64,000 bases of DNA from Paulinella micropora (taxonomy: Eukaryota > Cercozoa > Imbricatea > Euglyphida), in contig BJOX01000187.1 in assembly GCA_009731375.1 (NCBI GenBank), positions 458,789-522,788 on the forward strand, read 5' to 3'. Within the stretch, counting starts at the first letter, position 1; the number at the start of each line of letters is the position of its first letter. The notes beneath the pieces were generated by a model. It was not told where the DNA came from. It saw only the letters and a program-made list of their open reading frames with translations, and did not search any database. The position numbers and the translations under genes were made by a program. Below are positions 37,500-51,223 of the stretch, in pieces.

Positions 37500-38197
37500 C
37501 CTCCNNNNNNNNNNNNNNNNNNNNNNNNNNNNNNNNNNNNNNNNNNNNNNNNNNNNNNNNNNNNNNNNNNNNNNNNNNNNNNNNNNNNNNNNNNNNNNNN
37601 NNNNNNNNNNNNNNNNNNNNNNNNNNNNNNNNNNNNNNNNNNNNNNNNNNNNNNNNNNNNNNNNNNNNNNNNNNNNNNNNNNNNNNNNNNNNNNNNNNNN
37701 NNNNNNNNNNNNNNNNNNNNNNNNNNNNNNNNNNNNNNNNNNNNNNNNNNNNNNNNNNNNNNNNNNNNNNNNNNNNNNNNNNNNNNNNNNNNNNNNNNNN
37801 NNNNNNNNNNNNNNNNNNNNNNNNNNNNNNNNNNNNNNNNNNNNNNNNNNNNNNNNNNNNNNNNNNNNNNNNNNNNNNNNNNNNNNNNNNNNNNNNNNNN
37901 NNNNNNNNNNNNNNNNNNNNNNNNNNNNNNNNNNNNNNNNNNNNNNNNNNNNNNNNNNNNNNNNNNNNNNNNNNNNNNNNNNNNNNNNNNNNNNNNNNNN
38001 NNNNNNNNNNNNNNNNNNNNNNNNNNNNNNNNNNNNNNNNNNNNNNNNNNNNNNNNNNNNNNNNNNNNNNNNNNNNNNNNNNNNNNNNNNNNNNNNNNGT
38101 GTGTGTGTGTATGTGTGTGTGTGTGTATGTGTGTGTGTGTGTGTGTGTGGCCTTTGTGTGTGTGGCCTTTGTGTGTGTGAGAGAGAGAGAGAGAGTG

Positions 38198-38233
<36 letters not shown>

Positions 38234-38498
38234 GCCTGTGTGTGTGTGTGTGTGTGTGTTTCTTTGTTTCCTTCTTTCTCTTTCTTTCCTTTTCTTCTTT
38301 CTTTCCTGTTCTTTCTTTCTTTCTTTCTTTCTTTCTCTCTTTCTATCTTTATTTCTTTCCTTCTTTCTTTCTTTCTTTCTCTTCTTTATCTTATTTTATT
38401 TGTTTTATTTCATTTCTTTGATTTCTTTGTGATTTCTTTGATTTCTTTCTTTCTTTCATTTCTTTTCCTTCTTTCTTTCTTTTATCGGTTCCGTTTTT

Positions 38499-38551
<53 letters not shown>

Positions 38552-38677
38552 GTACGTACATGTTTAGTACGTTCATGTTTATGTATGTATGTATGTATGT
38601 GTGTATGTATGCTGTTGTCGTTATTATTGTGGTTATTTATCTTGTAACTGTGTAATTGTTGTTGTTGTTGTTGTTGG

Positions 38678-38711
<34 letters not shown>

Positions 38712-38810
38712 GCTGCTGCTGCTGTTGCTGTTCGTGTTCTTGTTCTTTTTCTTGTTCTTTTTCTTGTTGTTCTTGTTGTTCTTGTTGTTCTTGTTGTTCT
38801 TGTTGCTGGT
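37289..38810. repeat. TGTCTA, CT, GT, CTTT and TTG repeats with gap
   Basis: (TGTCTA)n at 37300-37350, CT, an N gap (37505-38098), GT, CTTT (38260-38490), CT, TATG, then TTG/TTC. Short islands between (37150-37290) show no supportable gene. Confidence 0.93.
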
Positions 38811-39081
38811 AATGCAACCAAACTGTGCAACTCAGTCCCAGAGACTGGAGTTTTGCAACTCCGGAATAGAGTTTTTACCCGTGTATCACAATGAAGCATT
38901 TAAAGACTGACTTTGCACAACAGTCAGGAACATTGAATGTTCAAGCTCGTAATAGTCTCTCGGTGGTGTTGTCGGTGGTTGTGTTACTGTTGTTGTTCTT
39001 ATTCTTCTTGCTGTTTACTGACACAGACCAACACACACACACACACACACAAACAAACAAACAAACAAAACAACAGATATC

Positions 39082-39117
<36 letters not shown>

Positions 39118-39123
39118 CTGTAG
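38811..39123. other. Short low-copy island and CA repeats
   Basis: About 200 bp unique sequence then CA and CAAA runs leading to an exon acceptor. No gene seen. Confidence 0.4.
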
Positions 39124-39190
39124 GGGGCAAGCATGTATACTGTCACAAGTACAATTGCACCGATGACATCATTCTGTCACCGGGAACCCG
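39124..39190 (+). CDS. Candidate internal exon (unknown gene)
   Basis: After [26 protein letters not shown] followed by T and a split Arg codon, then donor GTGCGC. It ends in phase 2 and joins in frame to the exon at 39609. Function unknown. Confidence 0.4.
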
Positions 39191-39199
39191 GTGCGCACG

Positions 39200-39264
39200 T
39201 ACACACACACACACATATACACATACAAACACAAATATGAGAGCGAGAAAGAGAGAGAGAGAGA

Positions 39265-39344
<80 letters not shown>

Positions 39345-39403
39345 CACAGACACACAGACACAGACACAGATACAGACAGACACACACACACACACACACA
39401 CAC

Positions 39404-39501
<98 letters not shown>

Positions 39502-39590
39502 NNNNNNNNNNNNNNNNNNNNNNNNNNNNNNNNNNNNNNNNNNNNNNNNNNNNNNNNCGGAACCTGTTCACACACACACACACACACACT
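39200..39590. repeat. CA, GA and CAGA repeats with gap
   Basis: Dinucleotide runs and an N gap (39502-39557) forming the intron between the two candidate exons. Confidence 0.95.
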
Positions 39591-39608
39591 TGACCTGTCT
39601 GTGTCCAG

Positions 39609-39693
39609 AGTCAGTTGGGATTGGATCCCCGCCCTGAAAGGGTACAAGGGCATGCAAGCTGGTAACGTCAAGCTCATCGTGGACGAGTTCTGA
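39609..39693 (+). CDS. Candidate terminal exon (unknown gene)
   Basis: After TCCAG: VSWDWIPALKGYKGMQAGNV then KLIVDEF and TGA. It completes the Arg codon from 39190. No family recognised. A shortened copy lies at 39897. Confidence 0.45.
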
Positions 39694-39896
39694 GTGTTCA
39701 TGGCCCAGATCGTGTGCAACTCTTGATCTCTTGATCTCCGTGTTTTCTGTCGACAGCAGCGGCTAGGACGTGTCTGAAGCCAGCGTTGGAAAGCCGAGGA
39801 CAAGCGCTTTTGAACAGCATACCCGGCATGATTCTATTTCAACCATTGACCTAGAAAATTTTCAAAGTTGCCTGCCTTTAGATAATCATATAAAAG

Positions 39897-39935
39897 ATGC
39901 AAGCCGGCCATGTTAACCTCATGCTCGACAAGTGA
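39897..39935 (+). pseudogene. Decayed copy of the terminal exon
   Basis: MQAGHVNLMLDK then TGA matches MQAGNVKLIVDEF of 39609-39693. The upstream half is not recognisable. Confidence 0.5.
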
Positions 39936-40378
39936 GCCAACTAGAGATCAACGGATTGGTACAGAGAGTTATAGACAGATGTTCGTTTCGATAGTGTGGT
40001 CAGATCTTGACGACTTACTGAGATGTTTTCATTATGTCCGCGAGCCTACGCTCACATGGGCACGATTCTCAGAATTATCCAAATTTTTTTGACCGTAATT
40101 TACGGTGAAACTTTTGCGAAAATTAATGATACCTCAGAATTTGTTTTCATGTGGTTGACGTGTTGGTGGGCGGGCCATAGTGTGAAAACGAAATGCTTGC
40201 GCAAGGCGAGTGTCTGTCCTGAACGGTGGGGTTGTGTGGTGAATCGTACTGGCAACACACGTCCACTCTGGATCGCATGTCTTGAATCGGTCATATCACC
40301 GCTAAGTGCGGTCGGGTTAGCGAAAATCCTTGGAACGCGCCATATATTTCGAGCACTTTTGCGGGCTTGTCGGCCGCT

Positions 40379-40417
<39 letters not shown>

Positions 40418-40773
40418 CTNNNNNNNNNNATCCGCACTCTTGGGCTTTATCGTTCTCCATCAATCGCAACGCTATACCTATACCAAAGCCATTGAAGCTG
40501 AGGACACAAACTGCTTCCCTTTTTTTTTTTTTTTTTAATTTTACACAAGTTCATTTTTTCTCTTTTTGTATCCGAGGCTCTTGATACCACTTCACTGACT
40601 CCATTTTCAAGTTCCTCTTACGCTTCCCACTTATTCCTAGTTGTGGCAAGCATTCTCTCATTAAAAGTGTTTTGCGTAAAAACGCTTTCACATGATGTGT
40701 TCAGAATTTTTGTAATTAGTACCTGTACCCAGTAAGCCTTGAAGCAAATTATTATTAGACTAATAATGTTAAT
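39936..40773. other. Low-copy DNA with poly-T and gap
   Basis: Unique sequence, poly-T (40381-40417) next to an N gap (40420-40429), then AT-rich DNA. No gene could be supported. Confidence 0.35.
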
Positions 40774-41033
40774 ATTACTGACGACATTCAAGAGAAAAAA
40801 AAAATTAGTTTTTCGATTTTGGTTGGAATTTTAATTTTGGTTGGAAATTTGAATTTTTCAAATTAACTGCTATATTCGTCCGCAAAATATCGTAAATTTT
40901 CGCGAAATGTTACCGTTAAATTGGAAAATTTGAATTTTTGACACAAAAATGAAAAACTTACACAAAATTAAAATTCCAACCAAAATCCGACGAAAAACTA
41001 TTATTTTTTTTTCTCTTGAATGTCGTCAGTAAT
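40774..41033. mobile_element. Foldback/MITE-like element
   Basis: About 260 bp with long terminal inverted repeats: ATTACTGACGACATTCAAGA at the left and its complement at the right (41014-41033). Inversion continues inward through the CGATTTTGGTTGG region. No coding capacity. An AT-rich target is likely. Confidence 0.75.
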
Positions 41034-41209
41034 AGTAGAGAAGTATTAAGATAACTTGAAAATATTAATAGCTCGGAGAGAGAGAAGAGGAAAAAGAGAG
41101 AAACGAAAAAAGATGTGCAGCAAAGTCTTATTAATAGATAGGAAAAAAAATACTGTCTACTACACCAGTTGAACAAAAGGAAAAACCCTTACGGACGTAG
41201 GAACCGTCC

Positions 41210-41683
41210 TTGAATCATGACTCCCACTGCTCAAGTTGCCGTCCACATCGACTCACATTGACGTCCCGGCACCTTCGCGCGTTGATTAACCTCAGGCACC
41301 GATACTTGCAATCAACACCAAGTGCAATCTCTGAGAAGCAGTCAGCCTTTACAACCTCAGTCTGTAGTCACTTTACTGAACGCGCGATCATGATGGAGCG
41401 CCTCCCGGCGCCCCGACAAATATATATAAAGAATGATTCCTTTGGGCGTGTCCTTATGCTCATCATGTTCTGGACAAACACGTCCGAGACAATGCAACGG
41501 TGCGCAACGAACCGGCTTGCACAAAGCGCGATCAAGTTTCGCCGGCCGCCGTTCAATTACAATATTAATAACACCTACTCTATGCTCCTTCCCTCGAGTG
41601 GTCACAGTGAGTTCAAGTCGCCCCCCCCGCCCGGCCTAGATGCAATCCAACGAACTCCACATCTAGCAGCCTCGTGGCGGTAA
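41210..41683 (+). CDS. Unrecognised open frame
   Basis: 157 codons in low-copy DNA, with RAIMMERLPAPRQIYIKNDS. Composition is protein-like but no family or signal is visible. A stretch GCCGCCGTTCAATTACAAT has a copy at 41830. It may be chance. Confidence 0.25.
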   Translation: MNHDSHCSSCRPHRLTLTSRHLRALINLRHRYLQSTPSAISEKQSAFTTSVCSHFTERAIMMERLPAPRQIYIKNDSFGRVLMLIMFWTNTSETMQRCATNRLAQSAIKFRRPPFNYNINNTYSMLLPSSGHSEFKSPPPPGLDAIQRTPHLAASWR

Positions 41684-42084
41684 CTTCTATCAGGCACGAG
41701 CCTCCGCCGCCTGTGGAATGTATTGCTGCTGCCCTCTGGTATATACCTGAAAATATCCGAGCCGAGGCTGACCGTCCGAGTCCTGACCTTGTCACGGAGG
41801 CGGAGGCTATCATCTTTCAAGTATGAAGTTGCGGCCGCTGTTCAATCACAATCATGAGTACGATCATCATTTAATAACCGATATAACTGTCCCGCCTAAC
41901 GATATTAATATGACTCCCGACTCGTGACTGAGGAATACCGAACGAAGTGACTCCGTAGCTGCCTCCAGACCAAGAATAACCGACAGACCGGAACGGTAAG
42001 TCACTAGTAGTATTGCCGCTTACCACCGAGTCAACCGCTTCAAGAGTCTTGGAAGCATGGTAGAGCCTGTCCGTGGCCGAAAGA
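41684..42084. other. Low-copy DNA
   Basis: Unique, moderately GC-rich, including the partial copy at 41828-41855. Shares AGAGCCTGTCCGTGGCCGAA (42062) with 42495. No gene supported. Confidence 0.35.
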
Positions 42085-42088
42085 GAAA

Positions 42089-42126
<38 letters not shown>

Positions 42127-42421
42127 CTCTTGAAAGAAAGAAAGAAAGAAAGAAAGACAGAAAGAAAGACAAGAAAGAAAGACAAGAAAGAAAGACAAGA
42201 AAGAAAGAAAGAAAGAAAGAAAGGAAAGGAAAGGAAAGGAAAGGAAAAGAAAGGAAAGGAAAGGAAAGGAAGGAAAGGAAAGGAAAGGAAAGGAAAGGAA
42301 AGGAACGGAAAGGAAAGGAAAGGAAAGGAAAGAAAAGAAAAAGAAAAGAAAAGAATAGAACAGAATAGAAAAGAAAAGAAAAGAAAAGAAAACAAAGGAA
42401 AAGTTTGTAACACGTAGTAAA

Positions 42422-42452
<31 letters not shown>

Positions 42453-42478
42453 GAAGAAAGGAAGAAAGAAAAGCAATA
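42085..42478. repeat. (GAAA)n and (GGAAA)n purine tract
   Basis: Tetra- and pentanucleotide purine repeats, flanked on both sides by the same 28-bp sequence (42062 and 42495). Confidence 0.95.
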
Positions 42479-42559
42479 CTACTTTGTGGAGGTGAGTAGA
42501 GCCTGTCCGTGGCCGAAAGAGAGGGGCAGGGAGGAGGAAGTGACTTCTGACGTCATGCC

Positions 42560-42717
42560 TATAGATAGATGGATAGATAGATAGATGGATGGATGGATGG
42601 ATGGATGGATGGATAGATGGATGGATGGATGGATAGATAGATAGATAGATAGATAGATAGGTAGGTAGGTAGGTAGGTAGGTAGGTAGGTAGGTAGGTAG
42701 GTAGGTAGGTAGGTAGG

Positions 42718-42759
<42 letters not shown>

Positions 42760-42760
42760 T

Positions 42761-42810
<50 letters not shown>

Positions 42811-43158
42811 GCATGCATGCAACATGCATGCATGCAAGTATGTATGTATGTATGTATGTACGTACGTACGCATGCATGCATGTATGTATGCATGTATGTA
42901 TTATGTATGTATGTATGTATGTACGTACGTACGTACGTACGTACGTACGTACGTATGTATGTATGTATGTATGTATGTATGTATGTATGTATGTATGTAT
43001 GTATGCATGTATTTATGTATGTATGTATGTACGTACGTGCGTATATACGTATATACATATATACATATGTATGTATGTACGCATGTAGTACGTACGTATG
43101 TATATATGTTTGTATATATGCATGTATATAGTTTGATCGAGATCGATCAGGCGCTGAG

Positions 43159-43190
<32 letters not shown>

Positions 43191-43200
43191 TGTATGTATG

Positions 43201-43297
<97 letters not shown>

Positions 43298-43330
43298 GGA
43301 TGGATGGATGGATGGATGGATAGATGGATG

Positions 43331-43388
<58 letters not shown>

Positions 43389-43515
43389 GAAGCAGGGAGG
43401 AGGAATCGGCTTCTGACGTCAGATAGATAGATAGATAGATAGATGGATAGATAGATAGATAGATAGATAGAAAGATAGATAGATGGATAGATAGATGGAT
43501 AAATAGATAGATAGG

Positions 43516-43556
<41 letters not shown>

Positions 43557-43584
43557 GATATATAGATAGATAGATAGATAGATG

Positions 43585-43623
<39 letters not shown>

Positions 43624-43640
43624 GGATAGATAGATAGATG

Positions 43641-43675
<35 letters not shown>
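42560..43675. repeat. GATA, GGTA, CATG/TATG/TACG arrays
   Basis: GATA and GGTA to 42812, TATG with alternating TACG to 43200, then GATA with short spacers (a CAGGGAGGAGGAA motif at 43394 shared with 42528). Confidence 0.95.
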
Positions 43676-43676
<1 letters not shown>

Positions 43677-44007
43677 TGTTTAGTCTAGGAGCGTCGCATA
43701 GCCAAATGGCCATAAGCGTCCTACCAGGAGGCATCCTCGGCTCAGGCCTGCCTTCGCCTTCCTGACCCCCTCATAACCAATGGCCAGCGGAGGGATCCAC
43801 TCACCAAGCACGAAGTGCAGGGTGACTACCTTCTTTGGACGAGCTCAAAGGAAAAAACACCCAACGCCACAGCTACCCATGGTGCAGCCTTGCGAGGTAG
43901 CCGTCAGGCATGTGGTGCAGTTTGCTCTGGGAGGGTTGGTCTTCATCGCCAACGTCCCGCCCCCTCGACCAATTTCTCTTACATCGAAGGGAGGGACGCC
44001 CGACAGG

Positions 44008-44008
<1 letters not shown>
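43676..44008 (+). mobile_element. SINE-like family A copy
   Basis: Begins ATGTTTAGTCTAGGAGCGTC with an A-box match TAGCCAAATGG, about 330 bp, embedded in GATA. Partial copy at 48062-48292. Confidence 0.6.
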
Positions 44009-44071
<63 letters not shown>

Positions 44072-44097
44072 TGTAGGTAGGTAGGTAGGTAGGTAGG

Positions 44098-44144
<47 letters not shown>

Positions 44145-44165
44145 GTACATATATATATTTATATA
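44009..44165. repeat. GATA/GGTA array
   Basis: GATA with a short GGTA block. Confidence 0.97.
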
Positions 44166-44625
44166 TATAAGGATAAGAACAAGAATAAGAACAGCAAGGA
44201 TAGGAACAAGAATAAGAACAAGGATAAGAACAAGAATAAGAACAAGGATAGGAACAAGAATAAGAACAAGAATAAGAACAAGAATAAGAACAAGAATAAG
44301 AACAAGGGTAGGAACAAGAATAAGAACAAGGATAGGAACCAGAATAAGAACAAGAATAAGAACAAGAATAAGAACAAGAATAAGAACAAGAATAAGAACA
44401 AGAATAAGAACAAGAATAAGAACAAGAATAGGAACAAGAATAAGAATAAGAACAAGAATAAGAACAAGAATAAGAACAAGGATAAGAACAAGAATAAGAA
44501 CAAGGATAAGAACAAGGATAAGAACAAGAATAAGAACAAGAATAAGAACAAGAATAAGAACAAGAATAAGAACAAGAATAAGAACAAGAATAAGAACAAG
44601 AATAAGAACAAGAATAAGAACAGCA
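44166..44625. repeat. 12-bp minisatellite (AACAAGAATAAG)n
   Basis: About 38 copies of a 12-mer, with AACAAGGATAAG and AACAAGGATAGG variants. Confidence 0.95.
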
Positions 44626-44639
44626 ACAAACCGAGGAAA

Positions 44640-44668
44640 GAAAGGAAGAGAGAGCGAGAGAGCGAGCG

Positions 44669-44741
<73 letters not shown>

Positions 44742-45598
44742 AAGCAATAGCTAGCAGGCAAGAGCACCGTAGCAATTGCAACTCAAGCTACCGAAAGGTG
44801 AAAACAAGATAAACAAGATCCATGAATAAATTCGAACAGAACAAGCAACAAGACCAGCAGGAACAAGAGCAAGAACAAGAGCAAGAACAAGAGCAAGAAC
44901 AAGAGCAAGAGCAAGAGCAAGAGCAAGAAGAGAGCGCCGTATGACTTGCAACTCAAGCGACAGAAAGGTGAAATAAGATAAAGAAGATCAAAGAATAACA
45001 ACCAGATGAAAAGAGTGACGAGAATAGCCAGAAGAAGAAGAAGAACAAGAAGAACAAGAAAAGAAGAAGAAGAGGAGGAAGAAGAGGAACAAGAAAAAGA
45101 AGAGGAACAAGAAAAAGAAGAGGAACAAGAAAAAGAGAAGAACAAGAAAAAGAAGAACAAGAAGAAGAAGAAGAAGAATAACAAGAAGAAGAAGAGGAAC
45201 AACAAGAAGAAGAGGAACAGAACAAGAAGAAAAAGAAGAACAAGAAGAACAAGAAGAACAAGAAGAACAAGAAGAACAAGAAGAACAAGAAGAAGAAGAG
45301 GAACAAGAAGAAGAAGAGGAACAAGAAGAAGAAGAGGAACAAGAGGAACAAGAAGAACAAGAAGAACAAGAAGAAGAAGAAGAAGAAGAAGAAGAGGAAC
45401 AAGAAGAAGAAGAGTAACAAGAAGAAGAAGAGGAACAAGAAGAAGAAGAGTAACAAGAAGAAGAAGAGTAACAAGAAGAAGAAGAAGAAGAGGAACAAGA
45501 AGAAGAGGAACAAGAAGAACAAGAAGAACTAGAAGAACAAGAAGAACAAGAAGAACAAGAAGAAGAAGAGGAACAAGAAAAACAAGGAGAAGAGCATG
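44640..45598. repeat. GA, GAACAA and GAA/AACAAG tracts
   Basis: GA run, then two copies of a 60-bp motif (TTGCAACTCAAGC ... GAAAGGTGAAA at about 44776 and 44946) among GAGCAAGAACAA and GAA/GAACAA repeats. Confidence 0.92.
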
Positions 45599-45609
45599 AT
45601 CCAGCGTCA

Positions 45610-45617
45610 TATAGATC

Positions 45618-45695
<78 letters not shown>

Positions 45696-45710
45696 CATCT
45701 ACCTACCTAC

Positions 45711-45782
<72 letters not shown>

Positions 45783-45800
45783 ATCTCTATCTTATCTATC

Positions 45801-45862
<62 letters not shown>

Positions 45863-45891
45863 GTATCTCTATCTATCTATCTATCTATCTG

Positions 45892-45962
<71 letters not shown>

Positions 45963-45989
45963 ATTATCTATCTATCTTATCTATCTATC

Positions 45990-46031
<42 letters not shown>

Positions 46032-46147
46032 CTCTCTCTCTCTCTATATTTATATATATATTTTTTTATATTGTTCCTATCCTTGCTCTTAGTATTGTTC
46101 TTTTCCTTGTTCTTATTCTTGTTACTGCTATCTTTGATGTTGTTGAT

Positions 46148-46206
<59 letters not shown>
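45610..46206. repeat. TATC array, then AAT array
   Basis: TATC (45620-46050), TA-rich spacer, short TTGTTC segment, then AAT leading into the SINE. Confidence 0.95.
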
Positions 46207-46208
<2 letters not shown>

Positions 46209-46511
46209 TAGTGCTTCTCTGTCAATGGCTGATGCATTTCTGCACATGCGCCTCCATCGTCTCACCCGTGAGGGGAGTACGAAGAATTGACGATAAGCTC
46301 TAATGACACCCCCGCAAGGGCAGTTCCAACACTTCCAGACGGGCCGGTATGTTCAATGAAAATACTGGTCCAGACGGATCGGTATGTTCAATGAAAATAC
46401 TGGTCCAGACGGATCGGTATGTTCAATGAAAATACTGGTGGCACCGACGGGAATCGAACTGGCGACAGGGCCCAGATGGTAGAACTTGACCACTGGGCTA
46501 TCACGGTGTCC
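46207..46511 (-). mobile_element. tRNA-related SINE, copy 2
   Basis: Same element as 26950-27176, with A box at 46490-46500 and B box at 46450-46459. It has an internal tandem of three 35-bp units (46335-46439) where copy 1 has a single one. Again embedded in AAT. Confidence 0.82.
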
Positions 46512-46578
46512 AATAATAATAATGATAATAATGATAATGTTGTTTGACCTTTCGGTAGCTCTCTCTCTCTCTCTCTCC

Positions 46579-46615
<37 letters not shown>

Positions 46616-46837
46616 AATTGCAACTGACACGGTGTTCCTGCTTGCTTTTATTCTTGTTCCTATCCTTACTCTTATCCTCCTTGTTCTTATCCTTGTTCTT
46701 ATCCTTGTTCTTATGTTTGTTACTGTTATCTTTGCTGTTGTTGATGCTGTTTGATTTAAACCTTGCGGTAGCTTTAATTGCAACTGATACGTTGTTCCTG
46801 CTTGCTCAAAACTCCATTCCCATGTCTGCAAATTACC
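46512..46837. other. Spacer with two motif copies and CT repeat
   Basis: Contains two inverted copies of the 60-bp motif seen at 44776 and 44946 (here GGTAGCT ... TTGCAACTGA at 46551-46630 and 46763-46797), the first split by a CT/CTTT tract. Confidence 0.6.
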
Positions 46838-46901
46838 TATGTATGTATGTATGTATGTAGGCATGTATGTATGTATGTACGTAAGTACGTAAGTATGTAT
46901 G

Positions 46902-46947
<46 letters not shown>

Positions 46948-47127
46948 AATGAATGAATGTATGTATGTATGTATGTATGTATGTATGTATATATGTATGT
47001 ATGTATATATGTATATATGTATGTATGTATGTATGTATGTGTGTATGTATATGTATGTATGTATGAATGTATATATGTATGTATATATTGTTACGGCACT
47101 CCATGTGTATGTATGTGTCTTTTTGTC

Positions 47128-47159
<32 letters not shown>

Positions 47160-47222
47160 CGTATGTATGTATGTATGTATGTATGTATGCATGTATGCAT
47201 GTATGCATGTATGTATGTATAT
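46838..47222. repeat. (TATG)n array
   Basis: TATG with TATA and GAAT interruptions. Confidence 0.97.
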
Positions 47223-47268
47223 ACCTGGCGGCGTTTTGCTCACCTCCACAACCCTCTCTACACACATA
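47223..47268 (-). other. Exon-like islet, copy 1
   Basis: On the minus strand GAG is followed by GTGAGCAAAACGCCGCCAG then GTATAT. It pairs with 48702-48744, where GTGGGCAAGATGCCTGCAG lies between AG and GTGCAT. Possible micro-exon duplicates. Confidence 0.3.
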
Positions 47269-47299
47269 TGGATAATGTGATATGTATGATAATGATTAG

Positions 47300-47388
47300 A
47301 TAGATAGATAGGTAGGTAGGTAGGTAGGTAGGTAGGTAGATAGATAGGTAGGTAGATAGGTAGGTAGGTAGATAGATAGATAGATGAG
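47300..47388. repeat. GATA/GGTA array
   Basis: GATA and GGTA microsatellite. Confidence 0.97.
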
Positions 47389-47562
47389 ATATCGACTAAT
47401 GTCAGAAAAAAGGAGCTTCTGATTTCGTCAACCAAGGAAGTCTGTGGGTAAAGTATTAACCCGATGCCCAGCTAAGCCGTGATGTTTGCACGGAAGGGAC
47501 TGATACAGGCGATACCAAAGCTCCCTAGTACCAGGCGGGGCCAGGGCTCGTTCCATAAGCGC
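47389..47562. mobile_element. Interspersed repeat family C, truncated by gap
   Basis: Starts ATATCGACTAATGTCAGAAA, matching 51303-51426 and the full copy 59104-59572. Cut by the N gap 47563-48049. Confidence 0.7.
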
Positions 47563-48061
47563 NNNNNNNNNNNNNNNNNNNNNNNNNNNNNNNNNNNNNN
47601 NNNNNNNNNNNNNNNNNNNNNNNNNNNNNNNNNNNNNNNNNNNNNNNNNNNNNNNNNNNNNNNNNNNNNNNNNNNNNNNNNNNNNNNNNNNNNNNNNNNN
47701 NNNNNNNNNNNNNNNNNNNNNNNNNNNNNNNNNNNNNNNNNNNNNNNNNNNNNNNNNNNNNNNNNNNNNNNNNNNNNNNNNNNNNNNNNNNNNNNNNNNN
47801 NNNNNNNNNNNNNNNNNNNNNNNNNNNNNNNNNNNNNNNNNNNNNNNNNNNNNNNNNNNNNNNNNNNNNNNNNNNNNNNNNNNNNNNNNNNNNNNNNNNN
47901 NNNNNNNNNNNNNNNNNNNNNNNNNNNNNNNNNNNNNNNNNNNNNNNNNNNNNNNNNNNNNNNNNNNNNNNNNNNNNNNNNNNNNNNNNNNNNNNNNNNN
48001 NNNNNNNNNNNNNNNNNNNNNNNNNNNNNNNNNNNNNNNNNNNNNNNNNCCCCCCCCCCCC
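47563..48061. other. Assembly gap and poly-C
   Basis: 487 N then poly-C joining a family C fragment to a family A fragment, so the true structure here is unknown. Confidence 0.95.
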
Positions 48062-48292
48062 CCCCCCCCCCCAGCGGGGGAATCCACTTACCAAGCACAA
48101 AGTGCAGGGTAAGTACCTTTTATGGGAGAGCTCAAAGGAAACACCCAACGCCGCAGCTACCCATGGTGCAGATTTGCGAGGTAGCCAACGAGCATGTGGT
48201 GCAGTTTGCTCGAGGAGGGTTGGTCTTCATCGCCAATGTCCCGCCCCCTCGACCAATTTTTCTTACATCGAGGAGAGGGACGACCTCCGGGG
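48062..48292 (+). mobile_element. SINE-like family A, 3' part
   Basis: Matches 43787-44008 with scattered differences. The 5' part is lost in the gap. Confidence 0.65.
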
Positions 48293-48312
48293 ATAGATAG
48301 ATTGATAGATTT

Positions 48313-48355
<43 letters not shown>

Positions 48356-48364
48356 TACATAGAT

Positions 48365-48409
<45 letters not shown>

Positions 48410-48477
48410 GGATGGATGGATAGATGGATAGATGGATAGATGGATAGATGGATAGATATATAGATAGATAGATATAC

Positions 48478-48513
<36 letters not shown>

Positions 48514-48522
48514 GGATAGATG

Positions 48523-48601
<79 letters not shown>

Positions 48602-48658
48602 AGATGGATAGATGGATAGATGGATAGATAGATAGATAGATGGATAGATGGATAGATG

Positions 48659-48690
<32 letters not shown>
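48293..48690. repeat. GATA/GGAT array
   Basis: GATA with regular GGAT interruptions. Confidence 0.97.
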
Positions 48691-48691
<1 letters not shown>

Positions 48692-48701
48692 TGTATGCAC
48701 C

Positions 48702-48744
48702 TGCAGGCATCTTGCCCACCTACACAACCCTCTACACGCACCGA
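48702..48744 (-). other. Exon-like islet, copy 2
   Basis: Homologue of 47223-47268 on the same strand (GAGGGTTGTGTAG before the islet). Confidence 0.3.
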
Positions 48745-48755
48745 TAGATAAATCG

Positions 48756-48759
<4 letters not shown>

Positions 48760-48789
<30 letters not shown>

Positions 48790-48814
48790 GTATGTATGTA
48801 TATATGTATGTATG

Positions 48815-48909
<95 letters not shown>
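48760..48909. repeat. TA and GA repeats
   Basis: TA/TATG then GA dinucleotides. Confidence 0.97.
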
Positions 48910-48912
<3 letters not shown>

Positions 48913-48954
48913 CTTTTTGTACACCATCTCGACGAACCTTCTTTCGTGCAGCAG

Positions 48955-50052
<1,098 letters not shown>

Positions 50053-50194
50053 ATTGTGTTTTTTTTTCCCTTTTAAAAATCGAAGTTGAAATGTAATAAT
50101 ATCGACATTCCTATATTACTGAATGACGCAAGGAGAAGGTAAGAGGCAGGAATGGAAAGAGGGAGAGGAGAGGAAAGGAGAGGAGAGGAAGGAA

Positions 50195-50463
<269 letters not shown>

Positions 50464-50499
50464 TTTAGAGTCGGTGGGCTGATGATTGAGCCATATGTT

Positions 50500-50653
50500 C
50501 ACCTTCAAGACATAGATATACACATAGATAGACAGGCAGGTAGGTGGGTGGGTGGGTAGGTAGGTAGGTTGGTAGGTAGATAGGTAGGTAGACATATGGG
50601 TGGATGGATGAATTGATAGATGGATGGATAAAAAGAACGATAGATAGACAGAC

Positions 50654-50699
<46 letters not shown>

Positions 50700-50764
50700 G
50701 TAGATAGATAGGAAGACAGACAGATAGATAGATAGATAGATAGATAGATACATGGATGGATGGG

Positions 50765-50802
<38 letters not shown>

Positions 50803-50807
50803 GTAGG

Positions 50808-50856
<49 letters not shown>

Positions 50857-50892
50857 GGATGGATAGATAAAAAGACAGACAGACAGACAGAC

Positions 50893-50953
<61 letters not shown>

Positions 50954-51076
50954 CATAGATAGGTAGGTAGATAGGTAGATAGGTAGGGTAGGTAGGTAGG
51001 TAGGTAGGGAGGTAGGTAGGTAGACAGGTAGATAGGTAGATAGCTAGGTAGATAGGTAGATAGATAGGTAGATAGG

Positions 51077-51125
<49 letters not shown>

Positions 51126-51168
51126 GGATAGGTATAACTAAAATGAAGCAAGGTCCCTGATAGATAGG

Positions 51169-51223
<55 letters not shown>

